Counted from the stretch's first letter, positions 8,664 to 17,981 are shown. The stretch: DNA of 64,000 nucleotides from Peptoniphilus ovalis (GCF_018919265.1 NZ_JAHLQO010000001.1:372001-436000); one strand, 5' to 3'. Made by a program: numbers and translations. The notes: generated by a model from the letters alone, not told the origin.

Positions 8664-9839
8664 GTGAAAGAGAAAAATCAAAATTATCAAAAAATATCAA
8701 TCTTGGCACTTTCATTAATAGTTGGCACGACTTATTCAATAGCACCTGCACTTCCAGGCTTAGCAAGAGATATGGAAGAAGTAACTCTCACGCAACTTGA
8801 AACACTTACAACTATTCCGGCTATTGCTGCAATTGTAATGATGTTTTTTGCAGATAAATTACAAAAAATATTTTCAGATAAAATCTTAGTGAGCTTTTCA
8901 CTTATATTTGCAACAATAAGTGGAGTGATGCCTTTCTTTCTAGAAAATTTTTATTCAATACTTATAGCAAGACTCTTTTTTGGACTTGGACTTGGAATTT
9001 TAAATTCATTGGCAGTTAGCTTAGTTGGGAAATATTTCGAAGGCAAGACTCGTGCAAATCTAATGGGAGTAAGATCTGCCATTGAAAGCATTGGATCAAC
9101 TATTGCAATATTTATTGCTGGAAGACTTCTATTAATCGCACCAAAATATGTATTCTTTGTCTATTTATTGGTCCTTGGAATTTTTATAGTATTTATATTA
9201 TTTTTTAGAGAAGATAAAAATATAGTAGATACTGGAAATCTCAACATAGTCAAAAGGTCAAATAAAATATCAAGAGAAATACTTGTGATGGCAGGAATTT
9301 GTTTCTTGCTTGTAATGGGTTCAGTTGGAGTAAATATTGAGACTTCCATAATAGTCACTGAAAATAAATTGGGAACAATGACTGATGCAAGTAATATCTT
9401 AAGCATTATGACAGTTTTTGGAATGATAGGCGGAATAATATTTGGAAAAGTTTTTGAAAAATTAAAAGAAAGTATCTTTATAATATTTTTAACGTCTTAT
9501 ACACTTTTTATGCTACTTTACACATTTGCATGGAATCTGTGGATACTTTTAATAGCAGCAATAGGAATTGGATTTTCATATTCAATGATAATTGCCTACC
9601 TATTTCAAAGAATACCCAGAGATTCAAATAAAGGCGCCGAAGTTTTCTCTACTTCAATAGTCCTAATAGGTTGCAATATTGGAGGACTTCTTGCCCCACA
9701 TGTACTAAACCTTTTTAAAAAAATTCTTCCAATAGATACAACACAAAAATCTTTTATAGTTATTGTGGTATTTTACGTGCTTATAATTTTATTTGAATTT
9801 AAAAAAAATTTTAAAAGGGGTGATTTTTTTGGAAAATAA
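8664..9839 (+). CDS. MFS transporter
   Basis: This is a 391-aa, 12-helix major facilitator. The N-terminal half shows SLIVGTTYSIAPALPGLARD (TM1) and the MFS-like loop LFFGLGLGILNSLAVSLVGKYFEGKTRANLMG between TM4 and TM5; a short charged loop near residue 195 divides the halves. The start is GTG 8664 behind AAAGGA. It overlaps the response-regulator gene by 11 bases, so it belongs to the same transcript as the two-component system. A drug or peptide efflux role would fit that context, but the substrate is not readable. Confidence 0.85.
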   Translation: MKEKNQNYQKISILALSLIVGTTYSIAPALPGLARDMEEVTLTQLETLTTIPAIAAIVMMFFADKLQKIFSDKILVSFSLIFATISGVMPFFLENFYSILIARLFFGLGLGILNSLAVSLVGKYFEGKTRANLMGVRSAIESIGSTIAIFIAGRLLLIAPKYVFFVYLLVLGIFIVFILFFREDKNIVDTGNLNIVKRSNKISREILVMAGICFLLVMGSVGVNIETSIIVTENKLGTMTDASNILSIMTVFGMIGGIIFGKVFEKLKESIFIIFLTSYTLFMLLYTFAWNLWILLIAAIGIGFSYSMIIAYLFQRIPRDSNKGAEVFSTSIVLIGCNIGGLLAPHVLNLFKKILPIDTTQKSFIVIVVFYVLIILFEFKKNFKRGDFFGK

Positions 9840-10509
9840 AAGATGGAAAATATTTCTAATAGAGGACGATAAAATCATCTCTAATGAAATAAAATCTCAC
9901 ATGAACACATGGGGATTTAATGTAAAATTAGTAAATGATTTTACAAAAATATTTGATGAGTTTATAGATTATAATCCTGAATTAGTCTTAATGGATGTGA
10001 CTCTTCCATATTATAACGGTTATTATTGGACAGAGAGGATAAGAAAAGTTTCAAAGGTTCCAATTATATTTATATCAGCAGCAGATGAAAATTTAAATTT
10101 AATAATGGCTATGAATTTAGGTGCTGATGATTATTTAACTAAGCCCTTTGAACTAGAGGTTTTGCAGGCAAAAATTAATGCAATTCTAAGAAGGAGTTAT
10201 GAATATACAGATTTTTCAAAAGACTTATACTATAAAGATGTGATTTTAAAAAGAGATTTAATGATTTTAAATTATAAAGATAGAGATATCGAACTTACTA
10301 AAAATGAGTTTAAGATTTTAGAAATACTTTTAGAAAAACCTGGAAAAATTTATTCAAGAGAAGATATAATGAATAAAATTTGGCAGTCAGATGTTTACAT
10401 AAACGACAATACACTAACTGTAAATATTTTAAGACTTAGAAAAAAATTAGAAGACAATTCTCTATTTGGTTTTATAAAGACGAAAAAGGGCGTAGGTTAC
10501 TATGTATAG
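9829..10509 (+). CDS. Response regulator, OmpR/BceR type
   Basis: The 226-aa protein has a receiver domain (residues about 5-118: acidic pair in IEDDK, phospho-acceptor Asp in LMDVTLP, Lys in DDYLTKPF) and an OmpR-type winged helix (about 130-226, with ELTKNEFKILEILLEKPG and the RLRKKL recognition-helix region). I choose TTG 9829 (LENKRWKIF) because AAAGGGGTGAT lies just before it; an earlier in-frame TTG at 9793 lies deep inside the MFS gene. It overlaps the kinase start by 8 bases. With the neighbouring kinase and ABC genes it forms a Bce-type antimicrobial-peptide sensing module. Confidence 0.92.
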   Translation: MENKRWKIFLIEDDKIISNEIKSHMNTWGFNVKLVNDFTKIFDEFIDYNPELVLMDVTLPYYNGYYWTERIRKVSKVPIIFISAADENLNLIMAMNLGADDYLTKPFELEVLQAKINAILRRSYEYTDFSKDLYYKDVILKRDLMILNYKDRDIELTKNEFKILEILLEKPGKIYSREDIMNKIWQSDVYINDNTLTVNILRLRKKLEDNSLFGFIKTKKGVGYYV

Positions 10510-11467
10510 ATTATCTATTAGTGATTTTATAAAAAAAGAAAAATATATAATATCCTTTGGATTTGCAGTATTTATATACATATTTTTATTTTCTCTTTTT
10601 CTAATGAATAGTATAAATTTAAGTATTTACATGAGCCTTTGCTATTTAATTTTATTATTTATTTTTTTAATATTTTTATATAATGAGAAAAATAAAATAC
10701 ATAATGAAGAGATAACTTGGCTAAATAGAAAAGAATTTGACGAAGATTTACCTAATGCAGATTCTAAATTAGTTGATGAAATTAAAAGACTAAATAAAAA
10801 GATTATTGATTTTAAAAATTTAGAAAAGACTAATAATTATAAAATAAAGGATTATTTAACTGTGTGGACTCATCAGATAAAGTCGCCAATCTTTGCATTA
10901 AGGCTACTATTAAAACAAGATGAAATAAATATAAGTGAATGTAATAAAAAAATATTTGAAATTGAAGAATACATTTCAAATATACTTGGTTATGTAAGGC
11001 TAAATTCAAATAGCACTGATTATGTATTTGACAAGATTTCACTTGATGAAATAATTAGAGATGTAATAAGAAAATATTCAATTCAGTTTATTGGTAAAAA
11101 TAATAGTGTAGAGTTTAAAGAAACTAATAAATTAATTCTTACAGATGCAAAGTGGTTTAGCTTCTTGCTTGAACAGATTATTTCGAATTCTTGTAAGTAT
11201 ACAGAAAATGGTGAAATTTCAATATATATAGAAGATGATGAATTAGTTATAGAAGACAGTGGCATTGGAATAATAAAAGAAGATATCCCAAGAATTTTTG
11301 ATCAAGGTTATACAGGATACAATGGAAGGCTTATGAAAAAATCAACAGGCCTTGGACTAAATCTTGCAAAAGAAATAGGAAAATCTCTTAGATTAAATTT
11401 AAGATGCGAATCGGAAGTAAATAAATTTACAAAAATATATATTGATTTAAAAAATGTTATGGAGTGA
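10502..11467 (+). CDS. Sensor histidine kinase, BceS type (intramembrane-sensing)
   Basis: This 321-aa kinase has two close membrane helices (residues about 16-35 and 41-60) with almost no extracellular loop. That is the hallmark of BceS-type intramembrane-sensing kinases, which sense through their partner ABC transporter. The H box is VWTHQIKSPI (about residue 122). The ATPase domain shows QIISNSCKYTENG (N box), EDSGIGI (G1) and STGLGLNLAKEI (G2). The start ATG 10502 is inside the last codons of the response regulator. The gene ends in a terminator stem that an inserted element has duplicated. Confidence 0.92.
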   Translation: MYRLSISDFIKKEKYIISFGFAVFIYIFLFSLFLMNSINLSIYMSLCYLILLFIFLIFLYNEKNKIHNEEITWLNRKEFDEDLPNADSKLVDEIKRLNKKIIDFKNLEKTNNYKIKDYLTVWTHQIKSPIFALRLLLKQDEINISECNKKIFEIEEYISNILGYVRLNSNSTDYVFDKISLDEIIRDVIRKYSIQFIGKNNSVEFKETNKLILTDAKWFSFLLEQIISNSCKYTENGEISIYIEDDELVIEDSGIGIIKEDIPRIFDQGYTGYNGRLMKKSTGLGLNLAKEIGKSLRLNLRCESEVNKFTKIYIDLKNVME

Positions 11468-11696
11468 TTAATTTCACTCTGAGCTTGTAGATAAACCCAC
11501 TATAACGCTCACCGGATTTCGCTTTCTACAAATTCTAATTCTTAACTCTCTGAAAAACGCAAACTCGCTGACGCTCAAACAGTGCGTTTTTCGGGCGCTC
11601 GTTCTCGAATTGAATTAGTATAGAAAGCTCAATATGGTTTGCTTATATAGTGGGTTTTTATTTTGTCTACAGTCTGAGAGTGATTAATTTCACTCT
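11462..11696 (+). repeat. MITE-like hairpin element (197 bp) flanked by 19-bp direct repeats
   Basis: The 19-bp sequence at 11462-11480 is repeated exactly at 11678-11696, and the 197 bp between folds back on itself. Ends pair (GTAGATAAACCCACTATA against TATAGTGGGTTTTTATTTTGTCTAC), then CTTTCTACAAATTCTAATTC against GAATTGAATTAGTATAGAAAG, and a central GAAAAACGCA/TGCGTTTTTC stem. It has no coding capacity and is richer in GC (ACGCTCACCGG, CGGGCGCTCG) than its neighbours. This looks like a small non-autonomous insertion with a target duplication, landed inside the kinase terminator. The 19-bp repeat is itself an inverted repeat. Confidence 0.7.
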
Positions 11697-11702
11697 TTTT
11701 TT
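11677..11702 (+). terminator. Kinase-operon terminator, now downstream of the inserted element
   Basis: AGAGTGA and TCACTCT pair around TTAATT and are followed by seven T. The left copy at 11462 has the same stem but is followed by GAG instead of T, so only this right copy should terminate. Confidence 0.75.
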
Positions 11703-11706
11703 AATG

Positions 11707-11720
11707 TTACATAAATGTCA
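11707..11720. promoter_or_regulatory. Candidate BceR-type operator
   Basis: TTACA-TAAA-TGTCA fits the TNACA-N4-TGTAA inverted repeat known for BceR-like regulators with one mismatch. It lies about 90 bases upstream of the esterase-ABC genes; a second TCACA...TGTAA pair overlaps at 11718-11740. A TATAAT at 11774-11779 could be the -10 box of the regulated promoter. Confidence 0.5.
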
Positions 11721-11807
11721 CATTAGAATCTTAAATGTAATTTAATATAAGGGATTTTTATTTATTATTGGAATATAATTATTTTAGAATAAAAAGTAGG
11801 TGAAATT

Positions 11808-13076
11808 TTGAGAAAGTTTATAAAAGGTTTTTTAATTTTTATTTTATCAGTTTTTGTGCTAATAGCAGTGGCAGATTTTTTATGGATTAACATACCAAAA
11901 GTACAAGCTAGAAAAAACATAGATGACATCAATTTATATGCAAGAGATATTGATGAAATAAATTTAGATGAGAATGTAAAAATAGTTGGGCTTGGAGAGG
12001 CAACTCACGGCAATTCTGATTTTCAAGATTTAAAATTAGAAGTTTTAAAAACTTTAGTAGAGAAAAACAATCTCAAAAGTTTTGCAATAGAAGCAGACTT
12101 CGGTGAAGGCATGGTTATTAATGACTACATTCATGGGGACAAGAAAGATGAAAATATTTCAAAAGTTTTTTCTTTTAATATTTATCATACAAAAGAGATG
12201 AACGATTTAATAAACTGGATGTTTGATTATAATCAAAATGCAAAAGATGAAGACAAAATATCTTTCTATGGATTTGACATGCAAAATCCAGAAAAATCAA
12301 TTTCTTTGATTTTAAAATTTGCAAAGGAAAATAATATTCTTAAAGATAAAAACTTAGACGAGAGATTTAGTTTTATAACAGAAGAAAAATATAGCATAGA
12401 AAAACTAAAAGAAAATGAAGAAATTTTAAAAGAAATTAAATCAAATGTAGATACACTTTCATCAAATGATGCAAGACTTATTTCAAGAGCTATTACAAAT
12501 GTATTGGACAGCATTAAATATTATGGAATTGACTTTAATGATTATGTAAAAGCAAATAATTTTAGAGATAAATATATGGCTGAAAATGTAAATTGGATAG
12601 GTGATTTTGAAAAATCAAAGGGCAATAATCTCATAATGATTTCTGGACACAATGGTCACATTGGGAAAAAATCAAATTTCTACAAAACTATGGGTGCTAA
12701 TCTAAAAGACATCTATAAAGATGATTATTTTATAATTGGAACTGATTTTTATAAAACAATTGTAAATATAAATGAAATAGTTGAAGGAAGAAGTCGTTCA
12801 AATCACAGTTTTACTTCAGCAGATCCTCTTGCTTATAGTGCCAGAAAATTTAACGGAAAATATTATTTAGATTTTTCTAATGTAAAAGAAGGAGATACTC
12901 ACAAAATAATAAATTCAAAAATCAATATGGGTTCTTTAGGCGAAGGATATTCTTGGGTGATGAAGCTAATGCCCACAAGCTATAGAATTAAGGAAAAGCC
13001 AGCGGATTTATATGATGCTATGATTTTTATATATTATGCAAAGCCAATTAATGTAATTGAGCAAAAGGGTGATTAA
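11808..13076 (+). CDS. Membrane-anchored erythromycin esterase family protein
   Basis: The 422-aa protein has an N-terminal membrane anchor (residues about 5-27) and an extracytoplasmic domain of the erythromycin-esterase (EreA/EreB, PF05139) family. The family motifs GLGEATHG (about 65-72), SFAIEADFG, FYGFDMQNP and MISGHNGHIGK carry the expected Glu/His residues. EreA/B hydrolyse the macrolide lactone, but many family members are of unknown activity, and a secreted anchored form is unlikely to be a classic macrolide esterase. The start is TTG 11808 behind GTAGGTGA. The stop TAA is followed at once by the ATG of the ABC ATPase, so it is part of that operon. Confidence 0.85.
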   Translation: MRKFIKGFLIFILSVFVLIAVADFLWINIPKVQARKNIDDINLYARDIDEINLDENVKIVGLGEATHGNSDFQDLKLEVLKTLVEKNNLKSFAIEADFGEGMVINDYIHGDKKDENISKVFSFNIYHTKEMNDLINWMFDYNQNAKDEDKISFYGFDMQNPEKSISLILKFAKENNILKDKNLDERFSFITEEKYSIEKLKENEEILKEIKSNVDTLSSNDARLISRAITNVLDSIKYYGIDFNDYVKANNFRDKYMAENVNWIGDFEKSKGNNLIMISGHNGHIGKKSNFYKTMGANLKDIYKDDYFIIGTDFYKTIVNINEIVEGRSRSNHSFTSADPLAYSARKFNGKYYLDFSNVKEGDTHKIINSKINMGSLGEGYSWVMKLMPTSYRIKEKPADLYDAMIFIYYAKPINVIEQKGD

Positions 13077-13823
13077 ATGTTAGAAGTACAAAATATAGGG
13101 AAAATTTATAAATCAAGATTTGGAACAAATGAAGTTCACGCTCTAAAAGATATTAACTTCACAGTAGAAGAAGGAGAATACATTGCAATAATGGGCGAGT
13201 CTGGAAGTGGAAAGACAACTCTATTAAATATCCTGGCATTATTAGATAAACCAACTAAGGGAAGCGTAATATTAAGGAATAAAGACTTATCAACTATAAA
13301 AGATAGTGAGATAGCAAAGTTTAGAAGAGAAAACTTAGGTTTTGTATTTCAAGAATTTAATCTCTTAGATACCTTTACCTTAAAGGACAATATATTACTT
13401 CCTCTAGTACTTGCAGGAGAAAATATATCTTCAATGGAGTTAAAATTAAAAGAAATTGCAAGTAAGTTAAATATAGAAGAGATACTATCTCATTATCCTT
13501 ACGAGGTTAGTGGAGGGCAAAAGCAAAGGGCGGCAATAGCAAGAGCATTAATCACTGGTCCCGATATACTCCTTGCAGATGAGCCAACAGGTGCACTTGA
13601 CAGCAATAGCTCAAGAGAATTATTAAAAGTTTTTGAAAAATTAAATAAAAGTGGTCAGACAATACTAATGGTAACACATTCAGTAATGGCAGCATCAGAA
13701 GCTGAAAGAGTTTTGTTTATAAAAGATGGAAAGATTTATCATCAACTTTACAAGGGAAATATGGAATTATTTGAAATGCAAAAGAAAATTTCTGAAACAA
13801 TGCAGATGCTTCAAAGGAGTTAG
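13077..13823 (+). CDS. ABC transporter ATP-binding protein, BceA/MacB type
   Basis: This 248-aa ATPase shows Walker A GESGSGKTT (residues about 40-48), the Q loop FVFQEFNLLD, signature VSGGQKQR, Walker B ILLADEPTGALD and the H loop VTHS. The FNLLDTFTLKDNI region and the 248-aa length are typical of BceA-like ATPases, which work with a single 10-helix permease to free cell-wall targets from antimicrobial peptides. It abuts the esterase gene and is two bases from the permease gene. The kinase and regulator that should control it are just upstream. Confidence 0.94.
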   Translation: MLEVQNIGKIYKSRFGTNEVHALKDINFTVEEGEYIAIMGESGSGKTTLLNILALLDKPTKGSVILRNKDLSTIKDSEIAKFRRENLGFVFQEFNLLDTFTLKDNILLPLVLAGENISSMELKLKEIASKLNIEEILSHYPYEVSGGQKQRAAIARALITGPDILLADEPTGALDSNSSRELLKVFEKLNKSGQTILMVTHSVMAASEAERVLFIKDGKIYHQLYKGNMELFEMQKKISETMQMLQRS

Positions 13824-13825
13824 TT

Positions 13826-15802
13826 ATGAAATCACTTTATAAAAAGCTTGCACTTTCTCAAATCAAAAGAAATAAAAATATATTTATACCTTTTATAGGG
13901 ACAATTATTTTTCTTATGATTTTAAATTCCATTTGTCTTAGCATAAGCATGGACAATACAATTTCAGGACAAAGTGGAATGGAGACAATGAAAATATTTA
14001 TGCAAATGGGTGTTTTTATACTTTCTATATTTTCTATAATAATGCTCTCGTCAGTTTATTCCTTTATACAAAAGAGAAAATTAAAAGAGTCTGGCATATA
14101 TTTAGTATTGGGGCTTGAAAAGAAACATCTCAAATTAATTTTATTTTGGGAAATGATTTATATAATGATTTTCTCAATTATACCTGGATTAATACTGAGT
14201 ATAATTTTATACAAGATTTCACTTGCTGTTTTTGTAAAAGTTGTGAGCTTAGAAATAAATATTTTTGCAAATGGAATATTTAACAATATACTACCCTCCC
14301 TATGCATTGCTCTTATATTTATAATTATTTTAATATTAGTATTAATAATTCAAATACTAAAACTAAGTAGTTACACACCAATTAGACTTATAAATGAATC
14401 AAAAGCAGGAGATAAAAAAGGTAAATTCAGACCATTAATTGCTTTAATAGGAATAATTGCAATTGCATCGGGATACTTTATAAGCATAACGACGAAAAAT
14501 CCAATGGGAGCTTTTAAAAATTTTTTCGTGGCAGTGCTACTTGTAATAATTGGAACGTACTGTGCATTTTCTGTAATAGTAAGTATTATATTAGAATTTG
14601 CAAAAAATAAAAAAAGTTACTATAAAAAAGAAAATTTCTTTGCAATATCAGGACTTTTATATAGAGTTAGGAGAAACTCAAAATCGTTATCTAATATAAC
14701 AATACTATCAACAGCATTTATAATAGTTTTGACTTCAGGACTTAGCCTATACTTTGGCATAGGCGATGCAGTTAATAGAATGTTCCCGTCAAACTTAAAT
14801 ATAAAGACTGATAACTTTATCTCAAGTGAACAAGAATTAGATAAATATAGAAAGAATATAGAAGAAATAGCTAAGAGTAATAAATCCAAAAGTAAAATGG
14901 CTACCACTGCAACTTGGAGTGTTCCAATCTTTATTGAAAATAATAAAATCAGAAAAATTAGCAAAGAAGAAATAAATTCAATGCTTTTCGAAAATAAATT
15001 TATGGTGTTGAATATAATTTATACAAAAGATACAAATCTAAAATTCAATGAAGCCGATTTAATCTATATAAAAGATGGAACTGTTGAAAATTTTATAGAT
15101 AATTTAGGATTCAAATCCACTGGAATAAATAAAGAAGACAATGACATTCCAATGGAAAATGTCCTAACAATATTTAAAAATAGCAAAATAATTGTAAAAG
15201 ATTATAAAATTGCAGATGAAATAGCAAATAAATATGCACCCATAAATGGTAATTGGAAAGTTGACAAACCAGTAGTAGAGACAATGATAAATGAAAACAA
15301 TGAAAGTCTTGAAAATAATCTAAGAGTAAATATAGAAAATTTAAAAATTAATCCAAAGCAAAAAATTGAGATTATAAATAGAGAAAAAACAAAAGTAGAA
15401 TTTTTAAGAACTTACGGAATCATATTCTTTGTAGGAACAATACTTGGAATAGCATTTTTATCATCAATGGCACTAGCAATATATTACAAGGAATTAACAG
15501 AAGCCTACGAAGATGCACCGAGATTTAACATAATGAAAAAACTTGGCTTGACTGATGAAGAAGCAAAGAAAACAATAAAAAAACAAATGAGAACACTTTT
15601 AATCTTGCCAATAATCTTTGCATCAGCACACACAGCATTTGCCTTTCCAATACTAAAAAAATTTCTAGTTTTGATGGGACTAATGAATGTGAAACTCTTT
15701 ATATTAGTAATGGTTGGAGTTATAGCTTTATATATAATTATTTATCTAATAATATTAAAAATTTCCAGTAGAGCATATACAAAAATAGTTCTCTATAATT
15801 AA
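13826..15802 (+). CDS. ABC transporter permease, BceB (FtsX-like) type
   Basis: The 658-aa permease has about ten membrane helices with the large extracellular domain (residues about 315-530) between helices 7 and 8. This is the BceB layout, where that domain binds the peptide antibiotic and drives both transport and signalling to the BceS kinase. The N-terminus (KKLALSQIKRNKNIFIPF) and FtsX-like segments such as ESGIYLVLGLEKKHLK are typical. It closes the operon with the ATPase and is followed by a terminator. Ligand unknown; bacitracin-like peptides or lantibiotics are the usual class. Confidence 0.92.
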   Translation: MKSLYKKLALSQIKRNKNIFIPFIGTIIFLMILNSICLSISMDNTISGQSGMETMKIFMQMGVFILSIFSIIMLSSVYSFIQKRKLKESGIYLVLGLEKKHLKLILFWEMIYIMIFSIIPGLILSIILYKISLAVFVKVVSLEINIFANGIFNNILPSLCIALIFIIILILVLIIQILKLSSYTPIRLINESKAGDKKGKFRPLIALIGIIAIASGYFISITTKNPMGAFKNFFVAVLLVIIGTYCAFSVIVSIILEFAKNKKSYYKKENFFAISGLLYRVRRNSKSLSNITILSTAFIIVLTSGLSLYFGIGDAVNRMFPSNLNIKTDNFISSEQELDKYRKNIEEIAKSNKSKSKMATTATWSVPIFIENNKIRKISKEEINSMLFENKFMVLNIIYTKDTNLKFNEADLIYIKDGTVENFIDNLGFKSTGINKEDNDIPMENVLTIFKNSKIIVKDYKIADEIANKYAPINGNWKVDKPVVETMINENNESLENNLRVNIENLKINPKQKIEIINREKTKVEFLRTYGIIFFVGTILGIAFLSSMALAIYYKELTEAYEDAPRFNIMKKLGLTDEEAKKTIKKQMRTLLILPIIFASAHTAFAFPILKKFLVLMGLMNVKLFILVMVGVIALYIIIYLIILKISSRAYTKIVLYN

Positions 15803-15812
15803 ACAAAAATTT

Positions 15813-15845
15813 AAATCCCTGGCTTTAACGCTAGGGATTTATTTT
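15813..15845 (+). terminator. Intrinsic terminator of the Bce-type operon
   Basis: AAATCCCTGGC pairs with GCTAGGGATTT over 11 bp (one G-T) and is followed by ATTTT. Confidence 0.82.
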
Positions 15846-15862
15846 AAATAAAACTCAATAAT

Positions 15863-15892
15863 TTGTGTAAAATTCATTCTTTATAGTATAAT
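15863..15892 (+). promoter_or_regulatory. Promoter of proS
   Basis: TTGTGT and TATAAT are separated by 18 bases, about 85 bases upstream of the start codon. No T-box features are visible in the short leader. Confidence 0.6.
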
Positions 15893-15978
15893 AAAATAAG
15901 TGAATTACAAGTATTGTAAAAACTTGTAGATTTTATTAATAAAGTTTATAATACTTTTAGCAAAAAATTGGAGGTTTT

Positions 15979-17679
15979 ATGAGACTATCTAAACTTTACA
16001 TGCCTACTCTTAGAGAAGATCCTCAAGATGCTGAAATTGCATCACATAAATTTCTATTAAGAGCTGGTATGATTAGAAAATCAGCAAGTGGTGTTTATAC
16101 ATACTTGCCTCTTGGATATAGAGCGATTAAAAAAATTGAAAATATAGTAAGAGAAGAAATGGATAATGCAGGCGCTATGGAAATTTTAATGTCTGCTATT
16201 CAGCCTGCAGAAATTTGGAAGGAATCTGGCAGATGGGAAAAGTTTGGTCCTGAAATGTTTAAGCTTCGTGACAGAAACGACAGAGAGTTCTGCCTTGGAC
16301 CAACTGCTGAAGAATATTTTACTACTCTTGTAAGAGATGAGGTTAAATCCTACAAGGATCTTCCTCTAAATTTATATCAAATTCAAACTAAGTATAGAGA
16401 CGAAAAGAGACCGAGATTTGGTATAAATAGGGCGAGAGAATTCTTGATGAAAGATGCCTATACTTTCGATACAAATCCAGAAACTTTACATGAGGCATAC
16501 ATGAATATGTATAGAGCTTATGAAAAGATTTTTGACAGACTTCACCTTGATTACAAAATCGTTGAAGGCGACAATGGTGCCATGGGTGGAAGCGGCTCTC
16601 ACGAATTTATTGCGCTTTCTGAAACTGGAGAAGGCGTAATTGTTTATTCTGAAAATGGAAAATTTGGAGCAACTGAAGAAAAGGCTCCAGTTGAATACAT
16701 CCTACCTGAAGAACAAGAAAGAAAAGATTTAGAAAAGGTACACACTCCAGGTGCAAAGACTATTGAAGAGGTTTCTAATTTCTTAAATGTTGACAAGAAG
16801 AGATGTGCCAAAGCTGTTGATTTAGTTATGGCTGGCGAAAGAGTTATTGTATTTATTCCAGGCGACAGAGAACTAAATATGGCAAAATTAATTTCATACA
16901 CTGGTGTTGCAGAACACGATATCGAAATGATGTCAGAAGAAGACATAAAAGCAATCGGCTCCTTTGCTGGTTACACTGGTCCAATTGGTCTTGATGCAAG
17001 AATTATAGTTGATAAATCAATTACAGAAATAAATAACCTTGTAGTAGGTGCAAATGAAGAAGAGTACCATTATATTAACGCAAATTATGGAAGAGATTTC
17101 GAAGGAGAAGTTGTTGAAGACTTACTTCTTGTTGAAGAAGGTGACAAAGTTCCAGGAACTGATGATGAATATAAATTTGCAAGAGGTATTGAAGTTGGTA
17201 ATATCTTCAAACTTGGCACTAAATATTCTAAATCATTAAATGCAACTTATCTTGATGAAAATGGCAAGGCAAACTACTTCTACATGGGTTCTTACGGTGT
17301 TGGTGTTACAAGATCTGTGACTGCAGTTATTGAACAAAACCACGATGACAACGGAATTATTTGGCCAATTGCAGTTGCTCCTTATGAAGCAATTGTGACT
17401 ATCCTAAATATCAAAGATGATAAGCAAGTTGAACTTGGCGAAAAGATTTATGAAGAATTGAAATCTAAGGGGATTGAAGTTTTACTTGATGACAGAAAGG
17501 AAAGAGCTGGAGTTAAGTTTAAGGATAGAGATTTAATTGGTATTCCTCTTAGAATTACATGCGGAAAGAAATCTTCTGATGGTCTTGTTGAATACTCAAC
17601 TAGAAGAGAAATGGAAAATTCTGAAATTTCTTATGAAGATGCAATTAATAATATATTAGAAGAAGTTTCTAATAAATAA
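15979..17679 (+). CDS. proS: Prolyl-tRNA synthetase, bacterial type
   Basis: ProS charges tRNA-Pro. The 566-aa protein has the bacterial (class IIa) layout: an N-terminal catalytic part with motif 1 near GYRAIKKIENIVREEM, motif 2 YRDEKRPRFGINRAREFLMKD (split by the class), the TAEEYF loop, an editing INS domain in the middle (about residues 230-390, YbaK-like) that removes Ala mischarged on tRNA-Pro, motif 3 with GSYGVGVTR, and the anticodon-binding domain from about residue 470. The ribosome binding site is TTGGAGG. The short gap to the next gene suggests co-transcription with the PC4-like gene. Confidence 0.97.
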   Translation: MRLSKLYMPTLREDPQDAEIASHKFLLRAGMIRKSASGVYTYLPLGYRAIKKIENIVREEMDNAGAMEILMSAIQPAEIWKESGRWEKFGPEMFKLRDRNDREFCLGPTAEEYFTTLVRDEVKSYKDLPLNLYQIQTKYRDEKRPRFGINRAREFLMKDAYTFDTNPETLHEAYMNMYRAYEKIFDRLHLDYKIVEGDNGAMGGSGSHEFIALSETGEGVIVYSENGKFGATEEKAPVEYILPEEQERKDLEKVHTPGAKTIEEVSNFLNVDKKRCAKAVDLVMAGERVIVFIPGDRELNMAKLISYTGVAEHDIEMMSEEDIKAIGSFAGYTGPIGLDARIIVDKSITEINNLVVGANEEEYHYINANYGRDFEGEVVEDLLLVEEGDKVPGTDDEYKFARGIEVGNIFKLGTKYSKSLNATYLDENGKANYFYMGSYGVGVTRSVTAVIEQNHDDNGIIWPIAVAPYEAIVTILNIKDDKQVELGEKIYEELKSKGIEVLLDDRKERAGVKFKDRDLIGIPLRITCGKKSSDGLVEYSTRREMENSEISYEDAINNILEEVSNK

Positions 17680-17697
17680 ATATAAATGAGGAGAATT

Positions 17698-17919
17698 ATG
17701 GCTGATTTTAAATTTGAAATTGTAGAACATCTAGGCGTTTTGTCTGAAAGTGCTAAGGGCTGGACTAAGGAACTTAACAAAGTTAGCTTTAACGACAGAC
17801 CTGCAAAGTACGATTTAAGAGAATGGGACCCAGATCATATTAAAATGTCTAAGGGCGTAACACTAAATGATGAAGAAATTGAAATACTCTCTAAAATCCT
17901 AAAGGACAGAGGTATTTAA
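17698..17919 (+). CDS. YdbC-like PC4 family protein
   Basis: This 73-aa protein matches the YdbC/PC4 (transcriptional coactivator p15-like) family, small single-stranded DNA-binding proteins found in many Firmicutes. Key features are LGVLSESAKGWTKELNKVSF, the DLREW turn and the C-terminal KGVTLNDEEIEILSKIL. The start is ATG 17698; an ATG at 17686 overlaps the GAGGAG ribosome binding site. Its exact role in bacteria is not settled. It lies 18 bases after proS. Confidence 0.88.
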   Translation: MADFKFEIVEHLGVLSESAKGWTKELNKVSFNDRPAKYDLREWDPDHIKMSKGVTLNDEEIEILSKILKDRGI

Positions 17920-17939
17920 TATATTTTTAAAAAAACTTA

Positions 17940-17948
17940 TGTTATAAT
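17940..17948 (+). promoter_or_regulatory. Extended -10 promoter of tig-clpPX
   Basis: TGTTATAAT is a perfect extended -10 box about 35 bases upstream of tig; a -35 box is not evident. Confidence 0.6.
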
Positions 17949-17981
17949 AGAGAAATGTACTAAGAGAGCGAGGAGATTGTA

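Noticed and set aside
15841-15978. Possible T-box leader of proS
   Set aside because: The leader is too short and has no T-box sequence or terminator/antiterminator pair.
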